Assembly (NCBI GenBank): GCA_017305935.1 | Contig: JAFKJU010000006.1 | Coordinates: forward strand, 310,001 to 374,000 | Direction: 5' to 3' | From: Hyphomicrobiales bacterium | GTDB taxonomy: Bacteria > Pseudomonadota > Alphaproteobacteria > Rhizobiales > Rhizobiaceae | DNA: 64,000 nt | Shown here: positions 8,344 to 17,086 of the stretch, piece by piece | Numbering within the stretch: the stretch's first letter is position 1 | How the letters are laid out: the number at the start of each line of letters is the position of its first letter | The notes under the pieces: generated by a model | Seen by the model: only the letters and a program-made list of their open reading frames with translations | The model's database searches: none | What the model was told of the DNA's origin: nothing | Translations under genes and position numbers: made by a program

Positions 8344-9207
8344 TCAGGCAGCCTTCGCGAGCGGGGCTGCGCCCGCGCAGCCATATTGGCGCATCTTCAT
8401 CATGGTCGCTTCGATCATGCGAGAGCGGCCCTCGGCCATGGCTTCCTCCAGCTGACGGTCGCCCTGCGCGAAAACGGCCTCCAGACCGGCGCGAAAGGCA
8501 TGCCGCAGATCGGTGTCGGCATTGAATTTATGGATGCCCGCAGCCCTGGCTTCCTGGATTTCCCGGTCGCTGAGACCCGAAGCACCGTGCAGAACCAGCG
8601 GAATGCCGGTCGCGGCCTTGATTTCACGAATGCGCTGAATGCTGATCGGCGCCTGCGGAATTCCGGGGATGACGCCATGGACGATGCCGACCGAGATCGC
8701 CAGATAGTCGATGCCCGTCTCGGCGACGAAGCGGCGCGCCTCTTCCACATCGGTGTAATAGTCTTCCCAGTTCACGCTTTCGCCGGCATCCGGGATCTTG
8801 CCGAGTTCGGCTTCGACCGGAATGCCATAGGCATGGGCGATTTCGACGAGCCTGCGGGTGGTGGCGATATTTTCCTCGAACGGCAGGTGCGCGCCGTCAT
8901 ACATGACGGAGGAGAAGCCGAGACGGACGGCTTCCAGCACCTCATCCCAGGAGCCGTGATCCAGGTGGATCACATATTTCGCATTCGAGCGCTCGGCGAC
9001 ACGCCGCGTCATCTCGAAAGCCCGGCGCACGCCCATGTGCGGGATGATGGCGCGGCCCACCTGAAGGAAAATCGGCGATTGCGCCCGCTCCGCCGCCCAT
9101 ACGAGCGCCTCGGTCGTTTCCTCGTTATGCATGTTGTAGGCGCCCACGGCGTAGCCGTTGCGCCGTGCGTGTTCGATCAATTGCTTCGGATCGGCCTGCG
9201 GGGTCAT
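8344..9207 (-). CDS. Class II (zinc) ketose-bisphosphate aldolase family protein
   Basis: 287 residues with the FbaA/GatY/KbaY pattern: VIHLDHGSW (catalytic Asp and first zinc His), an internal VEAELG, then a conserved His in SVGIVHG and another in LVLHGASGLS, and the phosphate-binding FNADTD. Such enzymes split sugar phosphates into dihydroxyacetone phosphate and an aldehyde. Its placement between a glycerol-3-phosphate dehydrogenase-like gene and an E2 domain, in an operon paired with an FGGY kinase, suggests a dedicated sugar-phosphate cleavage step. The substrate stereochemistry cannot be read from the sequence. Confidence 0.9.
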   Translation of the reverse strand: MTPQADPKQLIEHARRNGYAVGAYNMHNEETTEALVWAAERAQSPIFLQVGRAIIPHMGVRRAFEMTRRVAERSNAKYVIHLDHGSWDEVLEAVRLGFSSVMYDGAHLPFEENIATTRRLVEIAHAYGIPVEAELGKIPDAGESVNWEDYYTDVEEARRFVAETGIDYLAISVGIVHGVIPGIPQAPISIQRIREIKAATGIPLVLHGASGLSDREIQEARAAGIHKFNADTDLRHAFRAGLEAVFAQGDRQLEEAMAEGRSRMIEATMMKMRQYGCAGAAPLAKAA

Positions 9208-9237
9208 GATGTGCTTTCCTCCAAATTCGCGTTTGTT

Positions 9238-10902
9238 TCACTCTGCCGCCATGTCGGCCGTCTGCCGCGGTTTGCCGGCGACGTCGAAACGGCGGATGTA
9301 ATTGAGATAATCATCGATCTCGCGCTGCTTCCGGTCCTCGTCCCACCCTTGGCGGGCAGCGAGAATACCGGCCGCCGCCTTGAGAGACCGGCGCCCGCAA
9401 TTGCCGTTCAGTCCGACCATGATGCGGCGGATCAGCGCGTCCGTCAGGGTGCGGCAGAATTCGTTCTCGAAGGTGAAGACCAGTTCCGCGCCGATCGCGC
9501 CGCTGTCCTCATCGATCTTTGCGAGCAGATCGGCGTCCGCGCGGCCGAGGGCGAGAATGTCGCCGGCGCGGGAACCGTAGATATCGACCAGGCGGTCGAC
9601 CGTCGCCCGGTCGACACCGCCGGCTTCGGCGAGTTCCTGGCGGAGACGCTGCCAGTCTGCGATCCGGGCTCCGGGAAACGGAACCGAGGCTGTATGGCAA
9701 GGCGGAGGCTTGCGCCCGAGCCGTCGGAAGATCGTATCGACCGTCTCTTCCGCCAGGCTTCGATAGGTCGTCAGCTTGCCGCCGATGATCGACAGCAGGC
9801 CCCGGCATTCGGGCGCATGGTCGTAAATGACATGGCTGCGCGGCACCTTCCACTCGGATTTCGCCGGCACATATGGGAGCGGCCGGACACCGCTATAGGT
9901 GTAGAGGATATCGTCGCGCGTCAGCCCTGCCTGCGGAATGAGACTGTTGACCTCGCCCAGAAGGTAGTCGATCTCGGCATCGTCGGCGACGGCGGTATCC
10001 GGATCCTCGTCGAACTTCTTGTCGGTCGTGCCGATCAGATAGCGCCCACCCCAGGGAATCACGAGAACGAGGCGACCGTCCGCGCGTGACTCGTAATAGA
10101 CCACATCCGGCGGCGCCCCGGGAAAGGGATCGAGGACGAGATGGCTGCCCTTCGCGCCGCCGATGTGCCGCTTCCCGCCGGCGGCCTGCCCCTTCAATAC
10201 CGTATCGACCCAAGGCCCTGCGGCATTGACGGCCATGGCGGTGGAAAGCGTATGGCGGGTGCCGGCCAGAAGATCGGTGCAGGTGACCCCCGTCAGTGTA
10301 CCCCCGTCCTGAACGAAGCCGTCGACGCGGCAATGGGTGAAGATGCGGCATCCTTCGGCTGCGGCCGACAAGGCGACCTCGGTGCACAGGCGCTCGGACC
10401 AGACGACCTGTCCATCCATAAAGATGGCGCAACCCTCGAGCCCGTCGCCGTCCATTTCGGGGAAGCGGCGAAGCGTTTCGGCGCGCGACAGGATGGTATG
10501 CGAGGCCGTCGTCTTGTCGAAAGACAAGATATCGTAGGCGATCATTCCCAGCCGCAACATCCATCGCGACCGGCGGTTATGGCGGTAGAACGGGATCATC
10601 AGCGGGACGGGCTTGACCAGATGTGGGGCGAGGCGGAACAGTCTTTCCCGTTCCCGCAGGGATTCGCGCACCAGTGCGATATCGCCCTGCTCCAGGTATC
10701 GAAGGCCGCCATGAATGAGCCGCCCCGACCAGCTGGAGGTGCCGCTGCCGAGATCCTCCTTTTCGACCAGGGCGACGCGCAAACCCCGTGCGGCCGCATC
10801 CCGGGCAATGCCGATGCCATTGATGCCGGCGCCGATGACGACGAGATCGAATATCTCGTCCACCCCTGGCGGCGGCGGTGCCGGTTGGCCGTTGACGCTC
10901 AT
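9238..10902 (-). CDS. glpD: FAD-dependent glycerol-3-phosphate dehydrogenase, GlpD-like
   Basis: 554 residues. The N-terminal FAD-binding turn GAGINGIG starts at residue 24, followed by DAAARGLRVALVEKEDLGSG and the GlpD-typical SSWSGRLIHGGLRYLEQG. The C-terminal helical DAO cap domain is present. The ATG at 10902 begins the conserved region; the frame extends upstream only through sequence belonging to other genes. The family oxidises sn-glycerol 3-phosphate to dihydroxyacetone phosphate at the membrane and passes electrons to quinone. Within this operon it may act on glycerol phosphate or a related polyol phosphate released by the pathway. That role is inference. Confidence 0.9.
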   Translation of the reverse strand: MSVNGQPAPPPPGVDEIFDLVVIGAGINGIGIARDAAARGLRVALVEKEDLGSGTSSWSGRLIHGGLRYLEQGDIALVRESLRERERLFRLAPHLVKPVPLMIPFYRHNRRSRWMLRLGMIAYDILSFDKTTASHTILSRAETLRRFPEMDGDGLEGCAIFMDGQVVWSERLCTEVALSAAAEGCRIFTHCRVDGFVQDGGTLTGVTCTDLLAGTRHTLSTAMAVNAAGPWVDTVLKGQAAGGKRHIGGAKGSHLVLDPFPGAPPDVVYYESRADGRLVLVIPWGGRYLIGTTDKKFDEDPDTAVADDAEIDYLLGEVNSLIPQAGLTRDDILYTYSGVRPLPYVPAKSEWKVPRSHVIYDHAPECRGLLSIIGGKLTTYRSLAEETVDTIFRRLGRKPPPCHTASVPFPGARIADWQRLRQELAEAGGVDRATVDRLVDIYGSRAGDILALGRADADLLAKIDEDSGAIGAELVFTFENEFCRTLTDALIRRIMVGLNGNCGRRSLKAAAGILAARQGWDEDRKQREIDDYLNYIRRFDVAGKPRQTADMAAE

Positions 10903-10979
10903 GATGATCGCTCGCGTTCGGTTTGCGGATGGTGTCCTGGCGGGTCCCGGTTGCCGGCCGGGGCCAGACCGGACGGGCT

Positions 10980-11222
10980 TCAGTCCCCGGTTTCGATGAT
11001 CGCGATCACCGAGCGCACCTGGGCCTCCTGCCCTTCCTGCACGAGAATTTCGGAGAGGATGCCGGTCGCCGGCGATTCGAGTTCCTGCGTTGCCTTCTCC
11101 GCCTCGATCTCGGCAAGAGGTTCGTCCTCCTTGACGTGATCGCCGACCTTCTTCAGCCAGCTGGCTACGGTCCCCTCGCTCATTCCCATGCCCCACTGCG
11201 GCAAAAGCACTTCAACCTTCAT
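10980..11222 (-). CDS. Stand-alone lipoyl carrier protein (biotin/lipoyl domain)
   Basis: 80 residues forming one complete lipoyl domain and nothing else: LPQWGMGMSEGT at the start and the modified lysine at Lys43 in EAEKATQE. The start codon overlaps the E1 beta stop by four bases (ATGA), so translation is probably coupled. It most likely replaces the lipoyl domain absent from the E2 catalytic protein at 7656-8330 and carries acyl groups from E1 to E2. The cluster also encodes a lipoyl synthase that could modify it. It resembles the lipoyl domain of E2 proteins more than the longer glycine-cleavage H protein. Confidence 0.9.
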   Translation of the reverse strand: MKVEVLLPQWGMGMSEGTVASWLKKVGDHVKEDEPLAEIEAEKATQELESPATGILSEILVQEGQEAQVRSVIAIIETGD

Positions 11223-12241
11223 CGTCCGGCCCTCCGGGTTCTGGTGTCCAACTGGTCCGCGCTGACCGCCTCGATCGCCGCAACGATCCGCTCGGTCGTC
11301 GGATACATCTCGGCCTCAAGCACGGGGTTGAACGGGATCTGCATGTTGAGCGCCGCGACGCGCTTGATGGGTGCGCGCAAGGCGTGATGCGCCTCATCGG
11401 CGACGACCGCCGCGATTTCGGCCGCAGCGCCGCATGTCCGATGCGCCGGTTCGGCGATCACCAGCCGCCCGGTCTTCAGCACCGACCGCACGATGGCCCT
11501 GGTATCCAGCGGCACCAGGGTTCGCGGATCGATGACCTCGCAGGACACCCCGCGCGCCTCCATCTGCCGGGCTGCCTCCAGCGCCAGCGGAACGCAGCCG
11601 GATATGCCGACGACGGTCACGTCGCTGCCGTCGCGGCGGGTGCGCGCCACGCCGAAGGGTATCCTGTACTCGCCGTCCTCGACCTCTTCCTTCGTGCCCC
11701 ACAGGCGCACGGCCTCGAAGATCAGAACCGGATCGTCGCTGTCGACGGCCGTTCGCAGGAGCCCCTTGGCGTCGCTGGCGGAGGCCGGGGCCACGACCTT
11801 GAGGCCCGGCACGCCCATGAACATCGGATAGGGCCGGTCCGAATGGTGGGCGCCGGTCGCAAGCCCGTAGAACATGGCCGAGCGGAAGACGACCGGAATG
11901 GATGACTGGCCGCCGAACATGTAGCGGTTCTTGGCCGCCTGGTTCACGAACTGGTCCATCGCCATGTAGAGGAAGGAGGAATAGGACAGGTCGACGATCG
12001 GCCGCAGGCCGGTCATGGCGGCGCCGATGGCCGCGCCGACGATCGCCTCTTCCGAGATGGGAGTGTTGCGGATGCGCGAGCGGCCGAACTGCTGGACGAA
12101 GTCGCCCTGTTGCGCACGTTGCTTGCTTCCGCCTGTGGTGCCGTAGACATTGGCCTCGACGTCCTCGCCAAGGATGACGACGCGGGGATCCGCCGCCATG
12201 GCCTCCTGCTGGGCCGCGCCGATGGCGCCGATATAGGTCAT
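11219..12241 (-). CDS. Thiamine-diphosphate-dependent dehydrogenase E1 component, beta subunit (AcoB/PdhB-like)
   Basis: 340 residues of the transketolase-like pyrimidine-binding and C-terminal domains. It shows GEDVEANVYGTTGG near residue 24, TPISEEAIVGAAIGAA near 61 and VIDPRTLVPLD in the C-terminal part. It pairs with the alpha subunit, whose stop lies 5 bases upstream of this start. The closest family look is acetoin or pyruvate dehydrogenase E1 beta. Together they would decarboxylate a 2-oxoacid or cleave an acyloin and load the acyl group onto lipoamide. The start was set at the first ATG after the E1 alpha stop; no strong ribosome-binding site is visible, consistent with coupling. Confidence 0.9.
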   Translation of the reverse strand: MTYIGAIGAAQQEAMAADPRVVILGEDVEANVYGTTGGSKQRAQQGDFVQQFGRSRIRNTPISEEAIVGAAIGAAMTGLRPIVDLSYSSFLYMAMDQFVNQAAKNRYMFGGQSSIPVVFRSAMFYGLATGAHHSDRPYPMFMGVPGLKVVAPASASDAKGLLRTAVDSDDPVLIFEAVRLWGTKEEVEDGEYRIPFGVARTRRDGSDVTVVGISGCVPLALEAARQMEARGVSCEVIDPRTLVPLDTRAIVRSVLKTGRLVIAEPAHRTCGAAAEIAAVVADEAHHALRAPIKRVAALNMQIPFNPVLEAEMYPTTERIVAAIEAVSADQLDTRTRRAGR

Positions 12242-12246
12242 GATGC

Positions 12247-13251
12247 TCAAAGCACATCCTCCAGAAGATAGGCGTCGGAGTAGAGATCGGCGAAAGCGAC
12301 GGAACGATCGGGATCGGGGCTCTCGGTGGCGAAGGCAACGCAATCCTCGACCTCCTGCGCGATCTCCGCCTCTACGGCATCCATCTCTGCGGCGGATGCG
12401 ATGCCGCGTTCGATCAGCATGGCGCGGAAAAGGGCGACCGGATCGCGCGAGAGCCAGAATTCCCGTTCATTCGCATCGCGATAATCGGTATTAATGCGCA
12501 GCCCTTCGGAATGTTCGCGGAAGCGATAGGTCATGACCTCGACCAGGCTGGGGCCTTCGCCGCGCCGGGCCCGCGCGACGGCTTCGGCGACCGCATCGTA
12601 GACCTCCAGGACATCCTGGCCGTTCTCGACGCGGATGCCGGGCATGCCGAAACCGAAAGCGCGGTCGACGATCCGCCCGCCTGTCACGGTATGGGCCGGG
12701 GTCGACAGGGCGTAGTGATTGTTTTCGCACAGGAAGATGACAGGCAGCTTCCAGGCCGAGGCCATGTTCATCGACTCGTAGAGCACGCCCTGATTGGCGG
12801 CGCCGTCTCCGAAGAAGGTCAGCGCGACGCGCTTTTCATTCATCACCTGCGCGGAAAGCCCGGCGCCCACGGCAATCGGAATGGACGATCCGGTGATGCC
12901 CGACTCGCCGAGGCTGCCGACGGCGTAATCGGCGAGATGAAGCGAGCCGCCCTTGCCCTTGCATACGCCCGTGGCCTTGCCGACGAGCTCCGCCATCAGG
13001 GGCCCGAGCGGCGATCCCATCCCGATCGGATGGCCGTGCGAACGGTGATTGCCGGTCATGTGATCGCCCTTTGCCAGAGCCATGCAAGCACCCACGACCT
13101 GCGCTTCCTGGCCGATGCTGGTATGCACGGTTCCGGGAATGAAGCCGCGCTTGACCATCTTCGAGGCGCGTTCGTCAAACAAGCGGATGCGCAGCATGCG
13201 GCGCTGCATCTCCAGCAACAGGTCCTTGTCTAGGCTCGCTGATAACGTCAT
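12247..13251 (-). CDS. Thiamine-diphosphate-dependent dehydrogenase E1 component, alpha subunit (AcoA/PdhA-like)
   Basis: 334 residues, first gene of the minus-strand operon. It has the E1 alpha pattern: HTSIGQEAQVVGA near residue 43, GKGGSLHLAD near 100, and the thiamine-diphosphate/Mg motif GDGAANQG at 148-155. The length matches the family. The start at 13251 follows AGGAAAA. An acetoin-dehydrogenase-like role is suggested by overall appearance. A sugar-derived acyloin (1-deoxyketose) would fit the neighbouring kinase and aldolase, but that is inference. No E3 gene is in the cluster, so a housekeeping lipoamide dehydrogenase is presumably shared. Confidence 0.92.
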   Translation of the reverse strand: MTLSASLDKDLLLEMQRRMLRIRLFDERASKMVKRGFIPGTVHTSIGQEAQVVGACMALAKGDHMTGNHRSHGHPIGMGSPLGPLMAELVGKATGVCKGKGGSLHLADYAVGSLGESGITGSSIPIAVGAGLSAQVMNEKRVALTFFGDGAANQGVLYESMNMASAWKLPVIFLCENNHYALSTPAHTVTGGRIVDRAFGFGMPGIRVENGQDVLEVYDAVAEAVARARRGEGPSLVEVMTYRFREHSEGLRINTDYRDANEREFWLSRDPVALFRAMLIERGIASAAEMDAVEAEIAQEVEDCVAFATESPDPDRSVAFADLYSDAYLLEDVL

Positions 13252-13270
13252 CGGATTTTCCTAATGGAAC

Positions 13271-13280
13271 CATTTGTTCA
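13271..13280 (-). promoter_or_regulatory. Candidate SorC operator, copy 1 (E1 alpha promoter)
   Basis: TGAACAAATG on the minus strand, about 20 bases upstream of the E1 alpha start. It is part of a small inverted repeat GAAC-N5-GTTC. The same 10-mer recurs upstream of the regulator gene, and a one-base variant lies upstream of the kinase. Confidence 0.5.
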
Positions 13281-13312
13281 TGATATGCGCTTTTGTATCA
13301 ATCGATGAATTC

Positions 13313-13319
13313 GTTGACA
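13313..13319 (+). promoter_or_regulatory. Possible -35 element in divergent region
   Basis: GTTGACA in the 264-base divergent spacer between the E1 alpha and SorC genes resembles a sigma-70 -35 hexamer. No well-spaced -10 element is clear, so this is only a marker for the promoter region. Confidence 0.2.
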
Positions 13320-13486
13320 AGAACCAAATCATGCTGCGCCGCATCAAATCGATTTTCATGACATATTTCCGTGAGTTAATTCCCCGAAGCGCTCGGTTTC
13401 CACCGGTCGGATTCAGGTTGCAACTCGTGTTGCAGACAAGCTATCAATGGTAATGGAAACGTTGCTGCTGCATTTCTGCTGCGCGA

Positions 13487-13496
13487 TGAACAAATG
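13487..13496 (+). promoter_or_regulatory. Candidate SorC operator, copy 2 (regulator promoter)
   Basis: TGAACAAATG, identical to copy 1 but on the plus strand, ending 19 bases before the SorC-family start. The position suits autoregulation. Confidence 0.5.
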
Positions 13497-13515
13497 AAGA
13501 CATCGGGAGTGGTGC

Positions 13516-14475
13516 ATGAACGAACTGGACACCAAGGCCACGGAACTGGCCCGAGCAGCCTGGCTCTACTATGTGGAAGAGCTCACGCAGAGCCAGATCG
13601 CGGACAAGCTCGGCGTCAGCCGCAGCACGGTGATCCGCCTGCTGCAGCGCGCCCGGCAGAGCGGGCTCGTCACCATCTCGCTCGGCGTCAGCCCGGAAAC
13701 CTTCGAGGCCGAGCGCGATCTCGAAGCCTTCTACGGCCTGAAGAAGGTTCGTATCGTGCCGAAGGCGGACAATGGCGCGATGCAGCGACGCTGGCTGGGT
13801 CAGGTGGCGGCCGAGACGCTTCAGGAAATGGCGCGTGAAAATTCCATCGTCGCCATCAGCTGGGGTCGCACGCTCCAGTCCATGGCCGATTCGCTGCATG
13901 GCGAATATACGGTGCCGAACATGCAGATCGTCGCCCTGATCGGCGGACTGCACAATGCGCAGAAGGGCACGAACCCGCACGAGGTTGCCGAGCAGGTCGG
14001 ACAATTCTTCAAGGCGCCGGCGCGCGCGCTCTATGCGCCGGTCTATGTGCGCAACGCCGAGACGGCGGCCGGCCTGATCAGCGATCCGGGCTTGAACGAG
14101 ACACTGGATATGGCCCGGCGGGCGTCGCTGGTCGTCTTCAGTATCGGCGGACTGACGGACGAAGCGACAATGCTTCAACTCGGCTATGTGAACCCGACGG
14201 AGAAGGAGTTCCTCTCCCGCCGTGGCGCCGTCGCCGATATCGCCTGCCGCTGGATCGACGCCAATGGCGAGCCGGTCGAACTGCCGCCGACGATTCATCC
14301 CATCGGAATCTCCCTCGGCGAATTGCGCACCATTCCCGACCGCCTGATGGTGGCGGGCGGCGCATCCAAGGCCGAGGCGATCCTGGCCGGCGTGCGCGGC
14401 GGCTATGCGACCCATCTCATCACGGACGAAAGCGTCGCCGTGCGCCTGCTCGCCGACGCACGAAACAAGCCATAG
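13516..14475 (+). CDS. SorC/DeoR-family sugar-responsive transcriptional regulator
   Basis: 319 residues. An N-terminal helix-turn-helix (about 10-50, ELTQSQIADKLGVSRSTVIR) precedes a large SorC sugar-phosphate-binding domain (about 60-319) with VAISWGRTLQSMA and VVFSIGGL. SorC proteins usually sense a phosphorylated sugar. The gene is divergent from the E1/E2/aldolase operon and just ahead of the kinase, so it probably controls both units through the TGAACA(A/T)ATG elements. The start is supported by GGGAG upstream. Confidence 0.9.
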   Translation: MNELDTKATELARAAWLYYVEELTQSQIADKLGVSRSTVIRLLQRARQSGLVTISLGVSPETFEAERDLEAFYGLKKVRIVPKADNGAMQRRWLGQVAAETLQEMARENSIVAISWGRTLQSMADSLHGEYTVPNMQIVALIGGLHNAQKGTNPHEVAEQVGQFFKAPARALYAPVYVRNAETAAGLISDPGLNETLDMARRASLVVFSIGGLTDEATMLQLGYVNPTEKEFLSRRGAVADIACRWIDANGEPVELPPTIHPIGISLGELRTIPDRLMVAGGASKAEAILAGVRGGYATHLITDESVAVRLLADARNKP

Positions 14476-14522
14476 ACGCACGGAATATTCGCGTTCGATA
14501 AATGGAGCACTTGCGCAAAGTC

Positions 14523-14532
14523 TGAACATATG
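14523..14532 (+). promoter_or_regulatory. Candidate SorC operator, copy 3 (kinase promoter)
   Basis: TGAACATATG, one base different from the copies at 13271 and 13487. It lies in the spacer between the regulator stop and the kinase start. This suggests the kinase and lipoyl synthase have their own SorC-controlled promoter. Confidence 0.45.
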
Positions 14533-14599
14533 CATCAAATGGCGTCGACACGGGAACTGCCGCCGTCTCCGGACGCGGCATATGCATTCGGGAGGGAGC

Positions 14600-16057
14600 A
14601 TGATTCTCGGTATCGACCTCGGCACGTCGATGGTAAAGGCGGCGTGCTTTTCGCAGACGGGGGACTGTCTTGCCGTTGCCGCGCGACGCAGTTCGCCGAC
14701 ACCGCTGGGGGGCGGGGCGGTGGAACAGGATTTCGAGGAAATCGTTCGCGCCGTCAGTGACGTCGTTCAGGAAGCCTGCCGGGAGTGCCCGACGGTGGAT
14801 GCGATCGGCATCACCGGCCAAAGCGATGGGCTGTGGCTGCTCGACGAGCAGGGTTTCGGGGTGGGGCGCGCAGTGTCCTGGCTCGACGATCGCGGCAATC
14901 CCTATCTGCAGGACTGGATCGATCGCGGCGTGTTCGAGGCCGTCTTCCGGCGCAATGCCAATGCGATCTTTCCCGGCAGCCACGCTCCGTTGCTTGCCGC
15001 CCTGCGTGCGACCAGGCCCGACCTGATCGCGGCAGCCCATACGGCGAGCTATCTCAAGGACGGCATTCTCCAGCGGCTGACCGGTGTGCGTTTCACCGAT
15101 GCCTCCGATGCCTCTCTGCCCTTCCTCGATATCGAGGCACGCGACTACGATCCCGAGATCCTTCGCCTTTTGGGCCTGGAAGAAATGGCCCGCCTTCTGG
15201 CCCCGGTTCTGCCCGCGCCGGGACGCGCATTCCCCCTGGACGCCAGAGGCACCGCCCTGACCGGCCTGCCGGTCGGCACTCCCGTTCATGCGGGGCCGTT
15301 CGATCTGGTGGCCTGCCCCATCGGCGCCGGCGCGAACCGGGTGGGAGACGGCCTCATCATTGTCGGCACGACCCTGGCCTGTGAGGTTCTGACCGATCGG
15401 GTCGACCGCAGCGGCCCGCCTGTCGGCATGACTCTTTGCATGCCGGCGGGCGGGCGCTGGATCCGGTCCATGCCGGCGACGGTCGGCACCGCCACGCTGG
15501 ATTGGGTGCTCGAAATGATCGGCGCCTGCCACAGCGAGGTCGACAGTCTGATCGCCCGGAGCAGGCCGGGGGCGAACGGCGTCACGGCGCTCCCGTTCTT
15601 CTCGGCGACGGGAGAACGCGCGCCCTTCGTGGACGTTCGCGCAAGAGGGCAGCTTTCGGGCCTCAACACATGGACGACAAAGGCGGACCTGGTGACGGCC
15701 GTGTGCGAATCGGTTGCCTATGCGGCGCGCCACTGCATCGAGGCGGCTGGCCTGACGGGCGATGTGTCGATCTGCGGCGGCGGGGCGAATTCGCAGATCT
15801 GGAGCCAGATGGTGGCCGATGTCTTGCAGCGCCCGCTCAAGATCGCCCGGCGTCCCGAAGTCGGCGCGCGCGGTGCGGCGATCGCCGCCATGGACGCCGC
15901 CGGCATCGCCTACGACTACGAGGCCTGGACGAAGCCGGAAACGGTGATCGAGCCGCGGCAGGAGGCTGCGGAGCATTATCGCAACGGCTTTGCCCATTAT
16001 CTCGAAACGGTCGAGAGCGCCCGCGGTCTATGGAACAGTCCACATCGCAAATGCTGA
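14600..16057 (+). CDS. FGGY-family carbohydrate kinase (xylulokinase-like)
   Basis: 485 residues with both FGGY actin-fold lobes: the phosphate-1 loop [11 protein letters not shown] at the N-terminus, [13 protein letters not shown] in lobe one, then [13 protein letters not shown] and the adenosine loop [11 protein letters not shown] in lobe two. The start at 14600 follows GGAGGG. It phosphorylates a sugar or polyol with ATP; the substrate is not evident. Context (SorC regulator, class II aldolase, GlpD-like enzyme, acyloin-dehydrogenase-like E1) suggests it makes the sugar phosphate that the divergent operon breaks down. Xylulokinases are known to accept 1-deoxy-D-xylulose, which makes 1-deoxyketoses worth testing. 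Confidence 0.87.
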   Translation: MILGIDLGTSMVKAACFSQTGDCLAVAARRSSPTPLGGGAVEQDFEEIVRAVSDVVQEACRECPTVDAIGITGQSDGLWLLDEQGFGVGRAVSWLDDRGNPYLQDWIDRGVFEAVFRRNANAIFPGSHAPLLAALRATRPDLIAAAHTASYLKDGILQRLTGVRFTDASDASLPFLDIEARDYDPEILRLLGLEEMARLLAPVLPAPGRAFPLDARGTALTGLPVGTPVHAGPFDLVACPIGAGANRVGDGLIIVGTTLACEVLTDRVDRSGPPVGMTLCMPAGGRWIRSMPATVGTATLDWVLEMIGACHSEVDSLIARSRPGANGVTALPFFSATGERAPFVDVRARGQLSGLNTWTTKADLVTAVCESVAYAARHCIEAAGLTGDVSICGGGANSQIWSQMVADVLQRPLKIARRPEVGARGAAIAAMDAAGIAYDYEAWTKPETVIEPRQEAAEHYRNGFAHYLETVESARGLWNSPHRKC

Positions 16058-16082
16058 ATCAATCAAATCCTGGCGAAGACCT

Positions 16083-17042
16083 ATGAAAAGAGATCTGACC
16101 AATCCCGCCGAAAGGCATCCGGAAAAGGCGAACAAAGCCGATTCCCCACGCCTTCCTAGACCCGACTGGATCCGCGTTCGCGCCCGCGCCGGCGCCGGCC
16201 GGCAGGCCACCGAAGACGTGGTGCGTGGCCGCAGGCTGAAGACGGTGTGCGAGGAGGCCGGCTGCCCGAATCTCGGCGAGTGCTGGGACAAGGGGCACGC
16301 CACCATGATGATCATGGGCGATATCTGTACGCGCGGCTGCACCTTCTGCAACGTCGCGACCGGCCGGCCGGACGCGCTGGATATGTTCGAGCCGGCGCGC
16401 GTGGCGGATGCCGTGAAGAAACTGGACCTGAAGCATGTGGTGATCACATCGGTGGATCGCGACGATCTGGAGGACGGCGGCGCCGAGCACTTCGCCAGGA
16501 CCATTCGCGCCATCCGATATCACGCGCCCAATACCACGATCGAAGTGCTCACCCCCGATTTCCTCAAATGCGGGCCGGACGCCCTGCAAGCCGTGGTCGC
16601 GGCAAGGCCTGATGTCTTCAACCACAATATCGAGACCGTGCCGTCGCTATATCGGGACGTCCGGCCGGGAGCGCGCTATTTCCACTCCTTGCGCATTCTG
16701 CACCGGGTCAAGGAACTGGACCCGTCGATCTTCACCAAATCGGGCATCATGGTGGGGCTCGGCGAAACGCGTGGCGAGGTCCTGCAGGTGATGGACGACA
16801 TGCGGGCCGCCGATGTCGACTTCCTGACGATCGGCCAATATCTCCAGCCCACCCCGAAACACCATGCGGTGGCCCGCTATGTCCATCCGGATGAATTCGC
16901 ATCATTCGAAACGACGGCTTTCGCGAAGGGCTTTCTCATGGTCTCGGCCGCGCCGCTGACCCGCTCGAGCTATCATGCCGGCGACGATTTCGCCCGCTTG
17001 CGCGCGGCGCGCGCGCATCGGATGAAGACGGGTCCGAACTGA
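16083..17042 (+). CDS. lipA: Lipoyl synthase (radical SAM)
   Basis: 319 residues with both LipA iron-sulfur signatures: the auxiliary-cluster cysteines Cys56, Cys61 and Cys67 ([12 protein letters not shown]) and the radical-SAM CTRGCTFC at Cys82, Cys86 and Cys89, plus the typical ending [13 protein letters not shown]. It inserts two sulfurs into an octanoyl-lysine to make lipoyl-lysine. Starts 25 bases after the kinase stop, so it is probably cotranscribed. Housekeeping lipA normally sits elsewhere. Its place next to a gene for a free lipoyl carrier implies a private copy for this pathway. No lipB or lplA is nearby. Confidence 0.93.
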   Translation: MKRDLTNPAERHPEKANKADSPRLPRPDWIRVRARAGAGRQATEDVVRGRRLKTVCEEAGCPNLGECWDKGHATMMIMGDICTRGCTFCNVATGRPDALDMFEPARVADAVKKLDLKHVVITSVDRDDLEDGGAEHFARTIRAIRYHAPNTTIEVLTPDFLKCGPDALQAVVAARPDVFNHNIETVPSLYRDVRPGARYFHSLRILHRVKELDPSIFTKSGIMVGLGETRGEVLQVMDDMRAADVDFLTIGQYLQPTPKHHAVARYVHPDEFASFETTAFAKGFLMVSAAPLTRSSYHAGDDFARLRAARAHRMKTGPN

Positions 17043-17086
17043 GCGGGGCTTTCCAGATTGCCGCACTCCTGGGCTTTGTCCATCGG

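Noticed and set aside
8011-10089. Long plus-strand frame (692 codons) opposite the E2, aldolase and GlpD genes
   Set aside because: It is a GC-driven antisense shadow of three well-supported genes, with no domain or ribosome-binding site.
10903-11196. Upstream extension of the GlpD frame to 11196
   Set aside because: It overlaps the lipoyl carrier gene in another frame and precedes the conserved FAD-binding start; the ATG at 10902 is better.
13441-13515. Possible SOS box near the SorC start (GAACAAATGAAGAC)
   Set aside because: The second half-site is not GAAC, so the GAAC-N7-GAAC rule is not met; the repeat fits the SorC motif instead.
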